In this document: in pieces, positions 27,688 to 36,499 of the stretch
Numbering within the stretch: the stretch's first letter is position 1
Layout: every line of letters starts with the position of its first letter
Assembly: GCF_002020355.1 (NCBI RefSeq)
Contig: NZ_MPZV01000002.1
Coordinates: forward strand, 248,001-312,000
From: Thioclava sediminum
GTDB lineage: Bacteria > Pseudomonadota > Alphaproteobacteria > Rhodobacterales > Rhodobacteraceae
Reading direction: 5' to 3'
Length of the DNA: 64,000 nucleotides
Notes under the pieces: generated by a model
Databases searched by the model: none
Seen by the model: the letters and a program-made list of their open reading frames with translations, nothing else
Told to the model about the DNA's origin: nothing
Position numbers and translations under genes: made by a program

Positions 27688-28488
27688 ATGACCACGCCCC
27701 GCCGGAAGGGCCGCCCGAAAGGCTTCAACACCGACCCCGCGCAGGGCACGATCCTTGCGTTGGACCGGGCGCTCGACGTGCTGGACCTGCTGGCGCGGCA
27801 TGGCGGGCTGTCGCTGAGCGCCATCGCGCGCGAGCTGGACCAGTCGCCCGCGACGATGCACCGGGTTCTGGCCACGCTTCATGCCCGCGATTTCGTGGAG
27901 CCCGAGGCGCAGGACTGGCATATCGGCCCGGCGGCCTTCCGCATCGGCTCGGCCTTCCTGAGGCGCACCAATGTCTTCGAGCGTGCCCGGCCGCTGATGC
28001 AGGATCTGATGCGCGCGACCGGAGAGACGTCAAATCTGGGCGTGGAGCGCGCGGGACAGGTTCTGTTCACTGGGCAGGTGGAGACGCATGATCCGATCCG
28101 GGCGTTCTTCCCACCGGGCACGGTCGCGCCGCTGCACGCGTCGGGCATCGGCAAGGCGCTTCTGAGCACCTATGCGCCGGACCGGCTCGACCAGCTCCTC
28201 GCGGATTACGATTTCGCGCAGTTCAATGATCGCACCATCGGCGATGCGGAAGCCTTGCGCGCAGAACTGGAGCGGATCACGGCGCAGGGCTACGCGGTGG
28301 ACGATGAAGAACGCACGCTGGGCATGCGCTGCATCGCCGCGCCGATCTTCGACGCGCATGGCGACGCGGTCGCGGGGATCTCGGTCTCCGGCCCTGTGCA
28401 GCGAATTCCCGATAGCCGCCTGCCCGTACTCGGGCACGCGGTCGCTCAGGCCGCGAAAGCGATCAGCCACCGGATCGGCGCGGCTTAA
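27688..28488 (+). CDS. bhcR: IclR-family regulator, BhcR-like
   Basis: A 266-aa regulator. It has a basic N-terminal extension (RRKGRPKGFN), then a winged HTH at about residues 25-80 (ALDVLDLLARHGGLSLSAIA, QSPATMHRVLATL), then an IclR effector domain with FFPPGTVAPLHASGIGKALL and DDEERTLGMRCIAAPI. It is divergent from the BhcA-like gene. In Paracoccus BhcR responds to glyoxylate; that role here is by analogy. The ATG at 27688 has CAGAGG 8 nt upstream. It overlaps the convergent ugpC stop by 4 bp. Confidence 0.82.
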   Translation: MTTPRRKGRPKGFNTDPAQGTILALDRALDVLDLLARHGGLSLSAIARELDQSPATMHRVLATLHARDFVEPEAQDWHIGPAAFRIGSAFLRRTNVFERARPLMQDLMRATGETSNLGVERAGQVLFTGQVETHDPIRAFFPPGTVAPLHASGIGKALLSTYAPDRLDQLLADYDFAQFNDRTIGDAEALRAELERITAQGYAVDDEERTLGMRCIAAPIFDAHGDAVAGISVSGPVQRIPDSRLPVLGHAVAQAAKAISHRIGAA

Positions 28489-29537
28489 TTCAGCCGCTGA
28501 CCGGTTTTCGGATCGAAGAGATGCAGGTCCTCGGCGTTCACCGAGAGCCGCACCTGCTCCACCGCCTGCTTCTCCATATGCACGCCCGGCAGCGCCGCGG
28601 TCATTGCCTCGCCGCGCCCTTCCAGCGTGCCGTGCAGGAGCGTATTCGCGCCCAGCGGCTCGGACAGGGTGACATTTAGCGTCAGCGGCCCGTTGTCATC
28701 GGGATGCAGGTGTTCGGGCCGGATCCCGAGGCTGACCGGGCGATCGGGCAGATCGGTCGGGCCGAGCGTGACATGGCCCAGCATCACCTGACCGGCGCGC
28801 ACCTCGGCGTCGATGACATTCATCGACGGGCTGCCGATGAACTGCGCTGCGAAGATCGTCACGGGGCGTTCATAGACTTCGAGCGGCGTGCCGATCTGCT
28901 CGGCCACGCCGCCGTTCATCACGATCATCCGGTCGGCCATGGTCATCGCCTCGACCTGATCGTGGGTCACATAGAGCGCGGTCACGCCGAGCTTGCGCTG
29001 CAGCTCGCGGATTTCGACGCGCATCTGCACCCGCAGCTTGGCGTCGAGGTTCGACAGCGGCTCGTCGAACAGGAAGACCGAGGGCTCGCGCACGATGGCG
29101 CGGCCCATCGCCACCCGCTGACGCTGCCCGCCCGACAGTTCGCGCGGCTTGCGCTCGAGATAGTCCGACAGCTGCAGCAGCTTCGCCGCCTCGTCGACGC
29201 GTCGCTTGATCTCCGACTTCGCCATGCCCGCGATTTTCAGCCCATAGCCCATGTTCTGACGCACCGACATATGCGGGTAGAGCGCGTAGTTCTGGAACAC
29301 CATCGCGATGTCGCGGTCCATCGGCTCGCGCTCGTTCACGCGGGCCTCGCCGATGCGGATCTCGCCCTCGGAGATGCTCTCCAGCCCCGCGACCATGCGC
29401 AGAAGCGTCGATTTCCCGCAGCCGGACGGACCGACGATGACGATGAATTCGCCATCCTGGATGTCGATCGAGACCCCGTGCAGAACCTCGGTCTTGCCGA
29501 AACGTTTCTTGATATTTTCGAGTTCAACGGTCGCCAT
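28485..29537 (-). CDS. ugpC: sn-glycerol-3-phosphate ABC transporter ATPase UgpC
   Basis: A 350-aa MalK/UgpC-type ATPase. It has Walker A GPSGCGKST, the Q-loop in AMVFQNYALYPHMSV, signature LSGGQRQRVAMGRA, Walker B VFLFDEPLSNLDA and the H-loop YVTHDQVEAMT. The C-terminal TOBE/regulatory domain is LGIRPEHLHP. It energises glycerol-3-phosphate uptake with UgpAE and UgpB, and is the last gene of ugpBAEC. Confidence 0.93.
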   Translation of the reverse strand: MATVELENIKKRFGKTEVLHGVSIDIQDGEFIVIVGPSGCGKSTLLRMVAGLESISEGEIRIGEARVNEREPMDRDIAMVFQNYALYPHMSVRQNMGYGLKIAGMAKSEIKRRVDEAAKLLQLSDYLERKPRELSGGQRQRVAMGRAIVREPSVFLFDEPLSNLDAKLRVQMRVEIRELQRKLGVTALYVTHDQVEAMTMADRMIVMNGGVAEQIGTPLEVYERPVTIFAAQFIGSPSMNVIDAEVRAGQVMLGHVTLGPTDLPDRPVSLGIRPEHLHPDDNGPLTLNVTLSEPLGANTLLHGTLEGRGEAMTAALPGVHMEKQAVEQVRLSVNAEDLHLFDPKTGQRLN

Positions 29538-29546
29538 TGTCTGCCC

Positions 29547-30416
29547 TTATTTCTCGCTGTCCACGAGGCCGCGAATGAAGAGTTTCTGCATCGAGATCAC
29601 CACGATCACCGGCGGGATCATCGCGAGGATCGAGGTCGCCATGATGACCGGCCAATCTGCGATATCGTCGCCCGACGGGAACATCTGCTTGAGCCCCATG
29701 ACGATGGTGTTCATCTCGGGATTGGTGGTGATGAGAAGCGGCCAGAGATACTGGTTCCAGCCATAGATGAAGAGGATCACGAAGAGCGCCGCGATATTCG
29801 TGCGGCTCATCGGCAGCAGGATATCGAAGAAGAAGCGCATCGGGCGCGCGCCGTCGACGCGCGCAGCCTCGGCCAGCTCGTCGGGCACCGTCAGGAAGAA
29901 CTGCCGGAACAGGAAGGTCGCCGTGGCCGACGCGATCAGGGGCAGGATCAGGCCGGAATAGCTATTGAGCATCCCGAAGCCCGCCACGACTTCGTAGGTC
30001 GGCACGATCCGCACCTCGACCGGCAGCATCAGCGTGATGAAGATCATCCAGAAGAAGAAGCGCCGCCCCGGAAAGCGGAAATAGACGATCGCGAAGGCCG
30101 ACAAGAGCGAGATCGCGATCTTGCCGAGCGCGATCCCCAGCGCCATCACCAGCGAGTTCACCAGCATCGTCGCGACCGGCACGTTCACCCCGGAGAACAG
30201 CGCATCCGAGTAGTTCTGGATCAGGTGCGAGCCCGGCATCACCGGCATCGGCGCCTGCGCGATCTCTTGCTGGGTATGGGTCGAGGCCACGAAGGCCAGC
30301 CAGATCGGGAAGAAGATCACCAGCACGCCCACGATCATGAGCACATGGGTCAGCCACAGACCGGAGCCGCGCTTTTCCACCATGCCCGGGGGCGGTTCGT
30401 TGTGCATGTCAGCCAT
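29547..30416 (-). CDS. ugpE: sn-glycerol-3-phosphate ABC permease UgpE
   Basis: A 289-aa inner-membrane permease with six hydrophobic segments. The EAA loop, [20 protein letters not shown], contacts UgpC. The stretch [30 protein letters not shown] is typical of UgpE. It overlaps the ugpA stop by one base and precedes ugpC by 9 bp. Confidence 0.93.
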   Translation of the reverse strand: MADMHNEPPPGMVEKRGSGLWLTHVLMIVGVLVIFFPIWLAFVASTHTQQEIAQAPMPVMPGSHLIQNYSDALFSGVNVPVATMLVNSLVMALGIALGKIAISLLSAFAIVYFRFPGRRFFFWMIFITLMLPVEVRIVPTYEVVAGFGMLNSYSGLILPLIASATATFLFRQFFLTVPDELAEAARVDGARPMRFFFDILLPMSRTNIAALFVILFIYGWNQYLWPLLITTNPEMNTIVMGLKQMFPSGDDIADWPVIMATSILAMIPPVIVVISMQKLFIRGLVDSEK

Positions 30417-31297
30417 CAGTAATGCACCCGCTTCTCGACGAATTTGAATTGCAGCACCGTCAGGAAGCCCACGACCACGAGCAGCACCACGGATTGAGCG
30501 GCGGAGCTGCCGAGATCCTGACCGACGAACCCGTCGGCGTAGACCTTGTAGACGAGGATCGTAGTGGCCTGTTGCGGCCCGCCGGACGTGATCGTGTGGA
30601 TCACGCCGAAGGTCTCGAAGAAGGCGTAGACGATGTTGACGACCAGCAGGAAGAAGGTCGTGGGCGACAAGAGCGGCAGCACGATCGTGAAGAAGCGCCG
30701 CCAGAACCGCGCCCCGTCGATCGCCGCCGCCTCGATCACCGATTTCGGCACCGCTTGCAGCGCCGCGAAATAGAACAGGAAGTTGTAGCTGATCCGCCCC
30801 CAGGCCGACGCCACGACGACAAGCCCCATCGCCTCATGCTCGTTGAGCACATGGTTCCAGTCGTAACCCATCTGGTTGAGATAGAAGGCGACCACACCGA
30901 TCCGCGTGTTGAACATGAAGAGCCACAGCACACCGGCCACCGCGGGCGCGACCGCATAGGGCCAGATTAGCAGCGTGCGATAGGTCCCCGCCCCTTTGAC
31001 GAGCCGATCCGCCAGCACCGCGAGGAACAGCGCCGGGATCATCGAGACCAGTGTCACGAGGGTCGAGAACACCGCCGTCGTCACGAAGGACGCGCGGTAA
31101 TAGGGGTCGTTGAACAGGTATTCGAAATTTCCGAGGCCCACATATTGCATCGACAGGCCGAACGGATCGGGGATGAACAGCGATTGCCACACCGCCTCGC
31201 CCGCCGGGTAGAAGAAGAACACGCCCGAGACGATCAACTGCGGCGCAAGCAGCAGCATCGGCAAGAGCCAGCCCTTGAAGGTTACGCGTTTTTCCAT
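30416..31297 (-). CDS. ugpA: sn-glycerol-3-phosphate ABC permease UgpA
   Basis: A 293-aa inner-membrane permease with six transmembrane helices, the N-terminal [25 protein letters not shown] helix, and the EAA loop [20 protein letters not shown]. It pairs with UgpE. It is separated from ugpB by 68 bp containing a stable hairpin. Confidence 0.93.
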   Translation of the reverse strand: MEKRVTFKGWLLPMLLLAPQLIVSGVFFFYPAGEAVWQSLFIPDPFGLSMQYVGLGNFEYLFNDPYYRASFVTTAVFSTLVTLVSMIPALFLAVLADRLVKGAGTYRTLLIWPYAVAPAVAGVLWLFMFNTRIGVVAFYLNQMGYDWNHVLNEHEAMGLVVVASAWGRISYNFLFYFAALQAVPKSVIEAAAIDGARFWRRFFTIVLPLLSPTTFFLLVVNIVYAFFETFGVIHTITSGGPQQATTILVYKVYADGFVGQDLGSSAAQSVVLLVVVGFLTVLQFKFVEKRVHY

Positions 31298-31326
31298 ATC
31301 GGGATCGGGGCCTTCGAATAGAAATA

Positions 31327-31355
31327 GCCGCGGGCAGGTTTCCCCCGCCCGCGGC
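31327..31355 (-). other. Hairpin between ugpB and ugpA
   Basis: A perfect 9-bp stem (GCCGCGGGC/GCCCGCGGC) with an 11-nt loop and no strong T-run. Hairpins after a binding-protein gene commonly protect its mRNA or partly stop transcription, giving more UgpB than permease. That role is inferred. Confidence 0.6.
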
Positions 31356-31365
31356 CGGATTTGGG

Positions 31366-32679
31366 TTAGCGGTTGGCTTGCTCGAAGCGGCGCAGCAGCT
31401 GGTTGCCACGCTCCACCGCGTTGTCGAGCGCGTCCTGAGCGGTCTTGTCACCGGCCCAGACAGCTTCCAGTTCCTCGTCGATGATGCCGCGGATCTGGTC
31501 GAAGTTGCCCAGACGGATGCCCTTCGAGTTCTCGGTCGGCGCATTCGCGGTCATCTGCTTCACAGCCACATCGGTGCCGGGGTTCGCGTCATAGAAGCCC
31601 TGCTCGCGGGTCAGATCAGCCGCGGCCTTGGTGATCGGCAGGTAGCCGGTGTCCTGGTGCCACTTCGCCTGCACTTCCGGCGAGGAGAGATAGCTCAGGA
31701 ATTCGGCGACACCCTTGTAATGGCTGTCATCCTTGCCCGACATCACCCAAAGCGAAGCGCCCCCGATGATGGTGTTCTGCGGCGCACCGTCCACGTCACC
31801 CCAATAGGGCAGCGGGTGCACTTCGAAGTTGAACTTGGCTTCGGACTTGATGCCCGCGTACCCGGCCGAGCTCTCGGTGAAGAGCGCGCAGGTGCCAGCG
31901 CGGAAATCGGCGCCGCCTTCGTTGCGGCGGCCCTTGTAGATGAACTCACCCTTCTTGGCCCAGTCACCCAGCGTCTGGATATGCTTGACCTGAACGGGGC
32001 CGTTGAATTCCAGCTTCGCGTCGAGACCGGCGAAGCCGTTCTCTTGGCTGGCGAACGGGACGTTGTGATAGGCCGAGAGGTTCTCGAGCTGGATCCAGCT
32101 CTGCCATGCGGTGGTCATCGGGCAATCGACGCCCGAAGCCTTCAGCTGGTCGAGCACCTTGCCGACATCTTCCCAGGTGGTCAGCGGCGCATCCTTGGCC
32201 ACGCCTGCCTCGTCGAGCATGTCGCGGTTGACCCAGAGAACCGGCGTCGAGGAGTTGAAGGGCAGCGACAGCATCTTGCCGTCGGTGGTGGTGTAGTAGC
32301 CCTTCACCGCGCCGATATAATCGTCGGGATTGAAGTCGACGCCCGCGTCTTCCATCACCTGATAGACCGGCTTGATCGCGCCCTTGGCGGCCATCATCGT
32401 CGCCGTGCCGACCTCAAACACCATCAGGATGTCGGGCTGCTCACCGGCGCGGAACGCCGCGATCCCGGCGTTCAGCGTTTCCGAGTAGTTACCCTTGTTG
32501 GTCGCCACGACCTCATACTGGTCCTGGCTGGCATTGAAGTCCTTGACCTGCTGATCGACGAGCTCGCCGAGACGGCCGGTAAAGGCGTGCCAGAACTGGA
32601 TTTCCGTCGCCGCATTGGCCGTGAAGGGCGCAATGAGCGAGGCCGACGCAAGCGCCGCACCGAGTGCAAAATTCTTCAT
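31366..32679 (-). CDS. ugpB: sn-glycerol-3-phosphate-binding periplasmic protein UgpB
   Basis: A 437-aa solute-binding protein with a Sec signal peptide (MKNFALGAALASASLIAPFTANA). The mature part starts ATEIQFWHAFTG. Conserved UgpB segments include KGNYSETLNAGIAAFRAGEQP, EVGTATMMAAKGAIKPVYQV and PFNSSTPVLWVNRDML. The ATG at 32679 has GGAGGAAGAC upstream; the longer open frame from 32781 has no support. It is the first gene of ugpBAEC. Confidence 0.94.
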   Translation of the reverse strand: MKNFALGAALASASLIAPFTANAATEIQFWHAFTGRLGELVDQQVKDFNASQDQYEVVATNKGNYSETLNAGIAAFRAGEQPDILMVFEVGTATMMAAKGAIKPVYQVMEDAGVDFNPDDYIGAVKGYYTTTDGKMLSLPFNSSTPVLWVNRDMLDEAGVAKDAPLTTWEDVGKVLDQLKASGVDCPMTTAWQSWIQLENLSAYHNVPFASQENGFAGLDAKLEFNGPVQVKHIQTLGDWAKKGEFIYKGRRNEGGADFRAGTCALFTESSAGYAGIKSEAKFNFEVHPLPYWGDVDGAPQNTIIGGASLWVMSGKDDSHYKGVAEFLSYLSSPEVQAKWHQDTGYLPITKAAADLTREQGFYDANPGTDVAVKQMTANAPTENSKGIRLGNFDQIRGIIDEELEAVWAGDKTAQDALDNAVERGNQLLRRFEQANR

Positions 32680-33073
32680 GTCTTCCTCCCATATGTAGCG
32701 GGATTCATTGTTGGATGGATCTGAGGCCCCGTGCGAAGCCTCCGCGCTACGCGGCGTAGTGTGCGGATGTAACAGGAACAAAACAAGAGAGTGATTTCGT
32801 TTTCGCTTTCACGCTCGGTCGCGTTACCCGATGCGGAGCCGTGCCTCCTCAATCCCTATTTTTCATAGGAATTTCGAAGTTTCTCGAAGTTAGGCCGATC
32901 CATTGCTCACGATTTTGTGAAGCGCATTTTTGCGCGCTTCGACCAAAACCGAACAAAAACCGACAGCACCGCGCAACGTCCGAGCATGTTTCGCCCCACC
33001 CCCGCCGCGCTTTGCCGAATCCCTCCGATTTGCTAGCCTGCTGAAATGGTTCAACTCGGTTCGGATCATCGTC
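32680..33073. other. Intergenic region with divergent promoters, ugpB and the 33-36 kb operon
   Basis: 394 bp with lower GC than its surroundings and no convincing coding signal on either strand. It should hold the ugpB promoter on the minus strand and the promoter of the operon starting at 33074. I found no clear Pho box (tandem CTGTCAT-like repeats) or FNR box here. Confidence 0.5.
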
Positions 33074-33544
33074 ATGTTCTTTGCGTCGTATCAGTTTTCT
33101 GCCTTTCCGATCCTTGCCGCCGCAGGGATCGCCCTCGCATCGACGGGCATCGCTTATGCCCAAAGCTCCGGTGAAGGTCCCGCCCTGCGATGGGATCAGG
33201 CCGAATGCCTGCGCGATCATGCAACCGACTACCTCGAGCAACGGGCATTCCCGTCAATCCTCTTCGTGGGCTTCTGTAAGGACGGGGTTTTCGACCCCAC
33301 CGCAGCGGAGATCGCACAGGGAACGAGCCGCAATTCCGCCATCGACTCGGAAGGTCTGCCGCGGTTGCAATCCGGCGCGGTCATCCCCGCCAATCCCAAA
33401 GCTGCAGTGCTCGTGTTGACCCGTGCGCAGCTCGAATGCCTGCGCGACAGCTTCGACAGCGTCGCGCGCAAGCAGGTCGCGAAACTCGACGAGACGACCG
33501 AAATTCCGGTGGCCGAGCTTGATTTCTCGGGATGCCCGCAGTGA
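33074..33544 (+). CDS. Secreted hypothetical protein with duplicated ECLRD motif
   Basis: A 156-aa protein with a signal peptide (hydrophobic residues 8-29, cleavage near AYAQSS). The mature part has four cysteines in two similar half-sites: AECLRDHATDY then FVGFCKDG, and LECLRDSFDSV then DFSGCPQ. This suggests an internal duplication with two disulfides. I recognise no named family. The open frame extends upstream to 32930, but the ATG at 33074 gives the signal peptide. It overlaps the next gene by 13 bp, so the two are co-translated. Confidence 0.65.
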   Translation: MFFASYQFSAFPILAAAGIALASTGIAYAQSSGEGPALRWDQAECLRDHATDYLEQRAFPSILFVGFCKDGVFDPTAAEIAQGTSRNSAIDSEGLPRLQSGAVIPANPKAAVLVLTRAQLECLRDSFDSVARKQVAKLDETTEIPVAELDFSGCPQ

Positions 33545-34179
33545 GCGCGGGGCAAACGCCGCCCGCTACCGCAGACGCCCCCAATGTGCCCTCCGACGCG
33601 CCTGAAACGGATACGACCGCCCCGCCCGAAGTCGCGTCCAACACGGCCATGAGCCTCCGGGATAAGATCGAGATGGGCTCCTGGATCGCCACGATAGCTG
33701 CCCTCGTCTTCACCGCCGGGCAAATCTACCAATGGCGCGAGGACCGGAAGGCCGATCTCTCGCTCGAGATGGTGGCTAGGTTTTCCGACCTCGAATATGC
33801 AGGAAGCGCCCGCCGCGAACTTGCGCAGTTCTGGTGGCAGAACTCGGACGCCCTAGCCAAAGTCACAGCGATCAAAGGCGGCATTCCTCCCGCGCAGCGG
33901 CAAAAATTTCTTGAGCTGTTGTTCCAGAAACGCCCTCCCGTGAAGCGTCAGGAGCAATTCGCGGCCGTGTCAGAGATGGCGAATTTCTTCGATCAGGTCG
34001 AGCTGTGCATCGCGACGAAACGCTGCGACGCACAGATCGCGACGGACTACTTCTGCGGCTACGCCGCGAATTTCGCCGACCTCTACCAAGGCCCGCTCAC
34101 CCAAGTGCGCGAAACCTTCGGTACTTCCGGGCTCGGGACCGGCCTGCAGCACTTCGTGGAGGCCCGATGCGACGACTGA
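33532..34179 (+). CDS. Single-pass membrane protein, hypothetical
   Basis: A 215-aa protein. It has a Pro/Thr/Ala/Asp-rich N-terminal 40 residues, then MSLRDKIEMG, a transmembrane helix of about residues 49-68 (SWIATIAALVFTAGQIYQW), and a helical domain of about 140 residues with Cys in ELCIATKRC and YFCGYA. The layout resembles DUF4760-type membrane proteins, a weak similarity only. It begins inside the previous gene (ATG at 33532; a GTG at 33541 is possible) and overlaps the next gene by 13 bp. Confidence 0.65.
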   Translation: MPAVSAGQTPPATADAPNVPSDAPETDTTAPPEVASNTAMSLRDKIEMGSWIATIAALVFTAGQIYQWREDRKADLSLEMVARFSDLEYAGSARRELAQFWWQNSDALAKVTAIKGGIPPAQRQKFLELLFQKRPPVKRQEQFAAVSEMANFFDQVELCIATKRCDAQIATDYFCGYAANFADLYQGPLTQVRETFGTSGLGTGLQHFVEARCDD

Positions 34180-35780
34180 TCCCAGCCCTCGCCCTGCTGA
34201 GCACTCTCACTTTCGCGCCGACTTCCCAAGCAGCCGACATCTACTGGGCACCGCCGATTACCGACGAATTCGTGCTTCCTTTCGGGGAGGAAGCGTTTGG
34301 GGATGCCATTCACGCGGGCGACAGTTTCGACTTCAAGGATTACCTGCACATTCGGATCGAGGGGGAGATCGAGACCGGGGACGCGGAGAAGTTCAGTGAG
34401 GTCGTAGCGGAGCACGCCAGCGAGATTTTCAACCAGAGCCAATCTCTTGGCGTGAACGAGAAGAACGTCGTGGTGTCACTCAATAGCGAAGGTGGCGACT
34501 TCTACGCAGGGCTAAAGCTCTCCGACCAGATCGTGGGATTCGAGACCTATGTCGGCAAGGGCGATCAGTGCCTATCCGCCTGCGCAATCGCGTTCCTGGG
34601 TGGCTCTGTCCGCATGGCCCGCGGCGCGAAAGAAATGCCGATCCGGCATATTCACTCCGAAGCTGTTGTTGGCTTTCACGCCCCATTTTCCAGCATTACG
34701 AGCGCAATTCAGGTGTCGGATGGCACGCCATTCTCGAAAGAACTCAGTAAGCTCATCGCAAATCAGTTTTACGCTCAGGCCCAAGATGCGATCAACGAGA
34801 TCACCAAACGGATGAGCGCTTGGGAACTCGCCCCGGATTTCGTCTTCGCGATGATCGGAAAGAAATATCGTCAAGACGATGAGCGTCCGTTGGCTGAGCA
34901 GTATCTGCTTCTGAACAATGTCGCGGCATTGAAGGCCACCAAGACGACACTTGTGGCCGATCGCATGACTTATCCCGCGCAGATCGGATTGCTCGGGGCA
35001 TTCAACGCCTGCACCTATGTGGTATTCGAAAACACCGGCGGAGAAGCCTGGTTCGACGCGCCTTGGGACTCGGTCGCGCACGGAAGCTACGACGTTCCAC
35101 CGACCGGGGCGTTGATTCCCACGAACGTGAAGCGCTCAGGCGGCCCGCTGCCGCGCCTCGAAGTGGACGGTTACTCGCGCACATTTCTACCGCCGGAAGG
35201 CGATGACGTGTATTTCTTCCAGAACATGATGCTGCGAACCGGTCGTATGGATTGTACAGTCTTCCGGAAGCCGGATGGCGATTGGTATGTGCAGACCTAT
35301 TCCCCCGACATTCATTCCCCGAACTTCCCCGAGGACCGGCGACGCGAGATACTCGACTATAATGCCCCCTATCCGATCAGCAATTTCACCATACTCGGTC
35401 CCTACAGCGTCTGGAATAACTTCCCCGCGATTGAACCCGCCGAATGGATCGCGCGGATCCTGAACAAATTCCCCGATGTCACCGGCCCCAGCTTCGACTG
35501 CACTGGCAAGCTAGATCCGGCGGCGGAGGTGATTTGCCTGATCCGCCCGCTTGGACAGCTAGACGGGTTGCTGGGCAAGCTTTACGGACAGGCCGTCGAA
35601 AGGGACGCAAAGGCCACGAAGCAAAGCCAGCGAGGCTGGCTGAGCGTCCGCGACCGTGCCTGCCGCCCCGGGCTCATCGACACCAACGATCCGCTGCAAT
35701 TCCGCAACCTGATAGATTGCTTGACCTTCTTCTACGAAAAGCGGCTGGAACAGCTCGACCAGATCGCGCAGGCCAATTAA
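34167..35780 (+). CDS. Periplasmic ClpP-fold (COG3904-like) protein fused to an LprI-like domain
   Basis: A 537-aa secreted protein with a signal peptide ending near SQAAD (residues 1-22). Residues of about 60-250 resemble COG3904/ClpP-class serine-protease folds: VVVSLNSEGGDFYAG, a candidate nucleophile Ser137 in CLSACAIAFLGG, and His171 in VGFHAPF. The middle part (about 290-440) has no recognised domain. The last 90 residues (FDCTGK...EVICLIRPLGQLDGLLGKLY...QRGWLSVRDRAC) match the LprI/DUF1311 lysozyme-inhibitor-type pattern with paired Cys. GGAGG lies 5 nt before the ATG. It is the third gene of an overlapping operon. Proteolytic activity is unproven. Confidence 0.7.
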   Translation: MRRLIPALALLSTLTFAPTSQAADIYWAPPITDEFVLPFGEEAFGDAIHAGDSFDFKDYLHIRIEGEIETGDAEKFSEVVAEHASEIFNQSQSLGVNEKNVVVSLNSEGGDFYAGLKLSDQIVGFETYVGKGDQCLSACAIAFLGGSVRMARGAKEMPIRHIHSEAVVGFHAPFSSITSAIQVSDGTPFSKELSKLIANQFYAQAQDAINEITKRMSAWELAPDFVFAMIGKKYRQDDERPLAEQYLLLNNVAALKATKTTLVADRMTYPAQIGLLGAFNACTYVVFENTGGEAWFDAPWDSVAHGSYDVPPTGALIPTNVKRSGGPLPRLEVDGYSRTFLPPEGDDVYFFQNMMLRTGRMDCTVFRKPDGDWYVQTYSPDIHSPNFPEDRRREILDYNAPYPISNFTILGPYSVWNNFPAIEPAEWIARILNKFPDVTGPSFDCTGKLDPAAEVICLIRPLGQLDGLLGKLYGQAVERDAKATKQSQRGWLSVRDRACRPGLIDTNDPLQFRNLIDCLTFFYEKRLEQLDQIAQAN

Positions 35781-36433
35781 CCGCCATAGCGGAAATCGCG
35801 CACATGCGCGGGCATCTCGACGGCGTCGAGATTGCGCGGATCGGGGATCGGGTCGCCCACCTCCATACGGATCGGGATCACCCCGGCCCAAATCGGCAGC
35901 GCGTAATCCTCCTCGTCGTCGCTAGGCCCACCGGTCCGGATCTTCGCCGCGCCCTCGGCGATCTCCATCCCCAGCACGGTCGTCGCTTTCAGATCCTGCG
36001 TGTGATCGGGACGCAGCATCTCGTAGCGGCCCGGATAGAGATGGTTCACGAAATTGCCGAGCTTTTGCAGCTTCTCGGTCGGGTCCTCCACCTTGAATGC
36101 TGTCCCAAAGAGCATCACCGAGCGCGTGTTCAGCGAATGATGCATACCCGAGCGCGCCAGCACCAACCCGTCGAGGATCGACACCGTCAGACAGACCTCG
36201 GCCTGCGTCTCGCTGCGCAGCGCGCGGCTCGCGGAAGAACCGTGCCAATAGACGTGATTGCCCTCGCGCCATTGCATGGTCGGCGTCACGTAAGGCCTGC
36301 CATCGCGGACATAGCCCACATGGCACATCGGCTGCGCATCGAGGATCGCGTTGATCGTATCGCGGTCGAAATGGCCGCGCTCATGCAGACGGCGCAGGCG
36401 GGAACGGTCGGTCACGGGAAGGGTCTCGGTCAT
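35777..36433 (-). CDS. Pyridoxamine 5'-phosphate oxidase-family FMN-binding protein
   Basis: A 218-aa split-barrel flavoprotein. The core is the N-terminal HFDRDTINAILDAQPMCHVG, followed by RPYVTPTMQWREGNHVYWHG and SRALRSETQAEVCLTVSILDG. It is of the Pfam Pyridox_ox_2 type rather than PdxH itself. Substrate unknown. It is divergent from a MocR regulator with 66 bp between them, so it is the likely target. It is convergent with the previous operon, overlapping 4 bp. Confidence 0.85.
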   Translation of the reverse strand: MTETLPVTDRSRLRRLHERGHFDRDTINAILDAQPMCHVGYVRDGRPYVTPTMQWREGNHVYWHGSSASRALRSETQAEVCLTVSILDGLVLARSGMHHSLNTRSVMLFGTAFKVEDPTEKLQKLGNFVNHLYPGRYEMLRPDHTQDLKATTVLGMEIAEGAAKIRTGGPSDDEEDYALPIWAGVIPIRMEVGDPIPDPRNLDAVEMPAHVRDFRYGG

Positions 36434-36499
36434 GGGCGTCTCTATTAAAGCGGGTCAATCTTGTCCCGGCAGCGATACCGCCCTATTGGATAGGAAAAC

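Noticed and set aside
32849-33241. 130-codon minus-strand frame upstream of ugpB
   Set aside because: It overlaps the signal-peptide-coding start of the plus-strand secreted protein and has no ribosome site or domain.
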